From Glandiceps talaboti (lineage: Eukaryota; Hemichordata; Enteropneusta; Spengelidae): a stretch of 12,500 nucleotides of DNA. Below, piece by piece: positions 10,003-12,500 of the stretch. The position numbers and the translations under genes were made by a program. Location of the stretch: positions 4,031,642 through 4,044,141 of the forward strand of contig NC_135565.1 of the NCBI RefSeq assembly GCF_964340395.1. The letters are read 5' to 3'. The notes below the pieces were generated by a model, which was not told the origin of the DNA, did not search any database, and saw only the letters and a list, made by a program, of their open reading frames with translations. Within the stretch, counting starts at the first letter, position 1; every line of letters starts with the position of its first letter.

Positions 10003-10292
10003 GATCTTTCTCTCTCTGTAGATCTACATACCATGGCCGCCTTCAGCAGGCTAATATGCCATCTATCCTATAATGTCTAACAACGTCACAACAAAAGATG
10101 TCTTTGTTGTTGAAATGACAGACAATCATGACATTTACTTATAATGATGTCCTTTATGATGAATGTCATCTTTATCGATCGGTAGGTATGCATAAACAGT
10201 GTTCAAGTTACACCATTTCGATCAAATTACATGAAAACATGATGCATTCATTAGGTTGTGTGCTTTTTAGCCTCATTCCGAATCCTCTAGCC

Positions 10293-10379
10293 ATGCGAAA
10301 GGATAGTGAACTTATCTTTCATCGTGTCCCTGTAGCTAGTTTAATGTACGCTATTGGTATGATGGTCCAACTGTCTATG
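10293..10379 (+). CDS. EGF-WSC protein, first coding exon (signal peptide)
   Basis: This exon encodes the first 29 residues of a predicted secreted or membrane protein. The ATG has G at -3 (GCCATG). The peptide has a charged start (Met-Arg-Lys-Asp-Ser-Glu..His-Arg11) followed by a hydrophobic core from Val12 (Val-Ala-Ser-Leu-Met-Tyr-Ala-Ile-Gly-Met-Met) that continues into exon 2. This is the expected shape of a signal peptide, with a plausible cleavage after Ala30 (Ser-Met-Ala). The exon ends at ATG|GTAAGT (donor GT at 10380-10381), a near-perfect 5' splice site, after 29 whole codons (phase 0). That matches the phase-0 start of the next exon. The frame stays open upstream to an ATG at 10128, but starting there would bury the signal peptide. 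The start of transcription is not known, and an acceptor-like TGCTTTTTAG ends at 10270, so a 5' non-coding exon is possible. Confidence 0.6.
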
Positions 10380-11193
10380 GTAAGTTTTTATGATTGCCTA
10401 TAACGATTCCTATGTATAGTTTGAGACTTTTTTAAAGACTTTTTTTTACGGAAACACATTTCAAAAATAGAACCGACATCAAATGTAGTTTAGGATGGAA
10501 CTAAATTACAGCATATATGATTGAATGTAAATCGTTCAAACTTTCACGCGACTGATGTCTTACGGTGTCACTACACACAGACAGTTTTTGTTCTCCTGTC
10601 TTAAAAATGTTGTCTTTTATATCACCATATTGTGCAATATGTTAATTAATAACACCTTAGATTACTTCTCATAAAATGTGGTCTGAACGTAAAGTATACT
10701 GTATAAGGCGAATACATCTGCTGCAGAATCGAAGTGATAGCGAAGTGATTATCGTCAAAACGGAATAAACCAATTTCATTTTCATACACGCAACACTATC
10801 ACATGTGAAGAGTTTGCTAGTTGATACGAGAATATTATTGCTTGTCGATTTTTTTATTGACTGCTAGGTTAATAGCTTCATCTTGCTAATATTTAATAAA
10901 TCAACCTAATTGTGTTATTTGCATTACCAAGATGTGTGTTATATCTAGTAATTAGACACGTTATTAATATCAAATAAAGAATAACTTAGCAAATTTTTTC
11001 ATGCGAATCTCTGCAGGCACGAACATCACTTAGTTGCCTTGTATTTAAAAAATCTATCGCAAAAATGTTACCTGAACGCTAGTTGATTGCATACGGTTGT
11101 CAATATGTACTGATTAGATTAAAGTGGTCACTTTGTCAATGTGCATTTCAATATCTGTGATTACTTTGTCTGTCTTTTTGTTACTTTCGGTAA

Positions 11194-11301
11194 GGGGGGG
11201 GGGGCGATTATGTAGATATGTCTGTCTGTCAGTCAATCAGTCTGTCTGTCTGTCTGTCTGTATGTATGTATGTATGTATGTATGTATGTATGTATGTATG
11301 T
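11194..11301. repeat. G-run, then CTGT, then TATG microsatellite (intron 1)
   Basis: Eleven G (11194-11204) are followed after 15 bases by CTGT units (about 11220-11260, one AGTCAATCAG interruption) and then about ten TATG units (11259-11301). Read on the minus strand the order is CATA, CAGA, C-run. That is the same order and composition as at 4373-4550, which suggests related origins. Confidence 0.9.
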
Positions 11302-11439
11302 AGAAAGAAATGCATAAGGAACTAATAAACCAGTCCGTATAGCTGTTAAATCCGACGTTTCGAATAAATATTCTTTTTCAAAGGAAAAATTGGCGAGACA
11401 GAGAAATGCCAGGTGAAAACCCGAACATTTCTAAATAAC

Positions 11440-11440
<1 letters not shown>
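11302..11440 (-). mobile_element. Unique island between mirror microsatellites; Penelope-like relic?
   Basis: About 139 bp of non-repeat sequence sits exactly between two tetranucleotide arrays. On the minus strand (11385 to 11351) it reads TCC, TTTGAAAAA, GAATA-TT-TATTC, GAAACGTC, GGA. The perfect GAATA/TATTC hairpin followed by GAAACGTC is the stem II/GAAA/cleavage-triplet layout of minimal hammerhead ribozymes known from Penelope-like retroelements. TCC/GGA could form a short stem I. The CTGATGA box is degraded (TTGAAAA), so self-cleavage is not expected. The family assignment is an inference from this signature alone; no reverse transcriptase is visible. Confidence 0.3.
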
Positions 11441-11470
<30 letters not shown>

Positions 11471-11664
11471 TGTATGTATGTATGTATGTATGTATGTATG
11501 TATGAATGTATGTCTGTCTGTCTGTCTGTCTGCCTTTGTTTGTCTGTCTGTCTATCTGTCAGTCAGTCAGTTAGTCTGTCTTTATTTATGTGTCCGTCTG
11601 CCTTTGTCTGCACGTCTCCCTGTCCGTCTGCCCGTCTGTCTGTCTACCTGTCTGTCTGTCTGCC
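11441..11664. repeat. TATG then degenerate CTGT microsatellite (intron 1, 3' end)
   Basis: About 18 TATG units (11441-11513) change to CTGT units that become increasingly interrupted up to about 11664 (CTATCTGTC, AGTCAGTCAG, CCGTCTGCC and similar). The order is the mirror of the array at 11220-11301. The CTGT part ends about 30 bases before the 3' splice site and supplies most of the pyrimidine-rich sequence there. Confidence 0.9.
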
Positions 11665-11696
11665 TTTTATGCATAATCGTACTCTATCACCAACAG

Positions 11697-11850
11697 GCGT
11701 TGTCGGCAACTTGCGATAAATGTAGCCCCAATCCATGTAGCCCGCCCTCTACGTGTCAACCAGACTGCAGTACAGCAGGTTATATATGCTTGTGTCATAC
11801 TGATGTTTTTCGAGGAGAGAACTGCTCCGAACTCAATACAGGTTTACTAG
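11697..11850 (+). CDS. EGF-WSC protein, exon 2 (EGF-like module)
   Basis: This exon encodes residues 30-80 plus the first base of codon 81. It supplies the end of the signal peptide (Ala-Leu-Ser-Ala) and one EGF-like module. The six canonical cysteines are Cys38, Cys43, Cys49, Cys60, Cys62 and Cys72, with the usual Tyr-x-Cys-x-Cys (58-62) and Phe-x-Gly-x-x-Cys (67-72) endings. Two extra cysteines (35 and 53) could form a fourth disulfide. Asn71-Cys-Ser is a possible though unusual N-glycosylation site. The acceptor is ATCACCAACAG (AG at 11695-11696) and the donor is TAG|GTAAGA (GT at 11851). EGF modules fold outside the cell and commonly mediate protein contacts. No calcium-binding Asp-x-Asp/Asn-Glu consensus is evident. 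The frame joins smoothly to both neighbouring exons. Confidence 0.8.
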
Positions 11851-12220
11851 GTAAGAATGAACTGTTTCTTGTCTTTCAATATTTCTAGTATGTGGCTAGG
11901 AAATAAAAACCTTAAACCTTTGCTGTACCGTTGTTAAGAAAACCCAACTACATTGTCCGTTGAAATCAAGGATCACCACACAAATTTCTAAAATGCAGGT
12001 CGCATTGGAAAATCTAGTATAGCAGAGGAATACTGTGTTAACTCTTTCACAAAATAAAAGATTGTCAATTTTCTTTAAAAGCTAGACTGTGAATCTTAAA
12101 AAAAATCTTGTGGGATTTGAATGGCTTTGATTTTTACTAATAACTTTGTTCCCCGATTTTAGCTTGACCAATGACACGAGGCATGCACTTTGATTTCGCT
12201 TATTGTTTTACCTTCATCAG
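11851..12220 (+). other. Intron 2 of the EGF-WSC gene (370 bp, phase 1)
   Basis: The donor is GTAAGA at 11851. The acceptor TTGTTTTACCTTCATCAG ends at 12220 with a good pyrimidine tract. The interior is AT-rich with no coding sequence that I can see. Confidence 0.7.
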
Positions 12221-12500
12221 GGAATTTATCCAACGCAGATTATCTTGGATGTTTCGATTATGGTACTAAGTACTATGATGGCTGGATCAAAATGACTACT
12301 GATGACCTGACACCAGCTAACTGTGTCAACAGATGTTTACAGGGTGGACTATTATATGCAGCCATACGAAAGTATGATGACGTCATCACCTGTCATTGTA
12401 GTTACTTCTATCATATAAAAAGTCCGTTAGAGGATGTTCGCTGTAATGGTTCATGTCCAGGTTGCTATGGTTTCTTTTGTGGAGGAGTAGACGCTTCTCC
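12221..12500 (+). CDS. EGF-WSC protein, exon 3 (WSC-like module, runs off window)
   Basis: The first two bases complete Gly81, and 92 further codons (residues 82-173) stay open to the window edge. A WSC-type domain starts at Tyr88-Leu-Gly-Cys-Phe. Its ordered cysteines are 91, 115, 119, 138, 140, 155, 159 and 167, plus an extra Cys162, and it ends in the diagnostic Phe-Cys-Gly-Gly (166-169). Typical WSC landmarks are present: Asn-Cys-x-x-x-Cys (114-119), Tyr-Ala (126-127) and Thr-Cys-x-Cys (137-140, replacing the usual Cys-x-Cys-Gly). WSC domains occur in fungal wall sensors, polycystin-1 and Kremen proteins, and are thought to bind carbohydrate. Asn82-Leu-Ser and Asn156-Gly-Ser are possible glycosylation sites. 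The usual final Trp/Arg-x-Ser-x-Tyr lies beyond the window. More modules or a membrane anchor may follow; the protein family beyond these modules is unknown. Confidence 0.85.

Larger units (their letters stand above)
10380..11696 (+). other. Intron 1 of the EGF-WSC gene (1,317 bp, phase 0)
   Basis: The donor is GTAAGT at 10380 and the acceptor CAACAG ends at 11696. Over its first 800 bases I see no coding sequence. Its last 500 bases contain a G-run, two CTGT/TATG arrays and a retroelement-like island, listed separately. No other AG dinucleotide lies between about 11573 and the chosen acceptor, which supports that choice of 3' splice site. Confidence 0.6.

Noticed and set aside
10128-10292. 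In-frame upstream ATG as the true start of the EGF-WSC protein
   Set aside because: It would put 55 residues before a typical signal peptide. The ATG at 10293 has a good context and gives a complete signal sequence across the splice junction. It cannot be fully excluded without a transcript.
11442-11696. The tetranucleotide repeat read in frame with the EGF exon (Met-Tyr-Val-Cys repeats)
   Set aside because: The frame is open only because the repeat has no stops. A splice acceptor at 11696 and the phase match with exon 1 explain the join better.

Overview
The window looks like nuclear DNA of an animal, most likely a marine invertebrate. It is AT-rich and gene-poor, with long perfect microsatellites and diverged tandem arrays. 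The one gene I can support has introns with GT-AG splice sites and encodes extracellular cysteine-rich modules (EGF-like, then WSC). Nothing bacterial is present: no operons and no dense coding. The phylum cannot be fixed from the sequence. A lophotrochozoan, ambulacrarian, cephalochordate or cnidarian would all fit.

Layout. Bases 1-383 hold a perfect palindrome and a purine-rich compound microsatellite (CAGA, then GA, then G). Bases 384-3459 have no convincing gene; 1465-1935 is a less AT-rich patch with two overlapping, unassigned reading frames. Bases 3460-4372 are a diverged tandem array of about six units of roughly 110-150 bp, sharing a core like agcctaatt...taattatgcaaat. It runs into a CATA/CAGA/C/CA compound microsatellite (4373-4584). 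The combination resembles the non-autonomous 'tandem core plus tetranucleotide tail' elements known in marine invertebrates (pearl/HINE type). Diverged single units recur near 6700-6870. A CAA/CTA trinucleotide array lies at 5082-5311. A well-spaced TATA box and initiator (5732-5766) precede a 26-codon ORF. A 65-bp minisatellite of six copies (7091-7480) carries a CRE-type palindrome in five of them, with one mismatch in the sixth. TA, TTG and GTG arrays fill 8771-9042, and a C-run plus a long CT array lie at 9822-9999.

The gene is on the + strand at the right end. Its first coding exon (10293-10379) encodes most of a signal peptide. The second (11697-11850) encodes an EGF-like module. The third (12221 to beyond the window) encodes a WSC-like module. 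Both exon junctions keep the reading frame (phases 0 and 1), which is strong support for the model. The predicted product is a secreted or membrane-anchored glycoprotein that may bind carbohydrate; the C-terminus is outside the window.

Intron 1 holds two tetranucleotide arrays in mirror order around a 139-bp island. On the minus strand the island carries a degenerate hammerhead-ribozyme-like motif of the kind found in Penelope-like retroelements. The most noteworthy items are the spliced EGF-WSC gene, the CRE-bearing minisatellite, the tandem-array/microsatellite element and the hammerhead-like relic.
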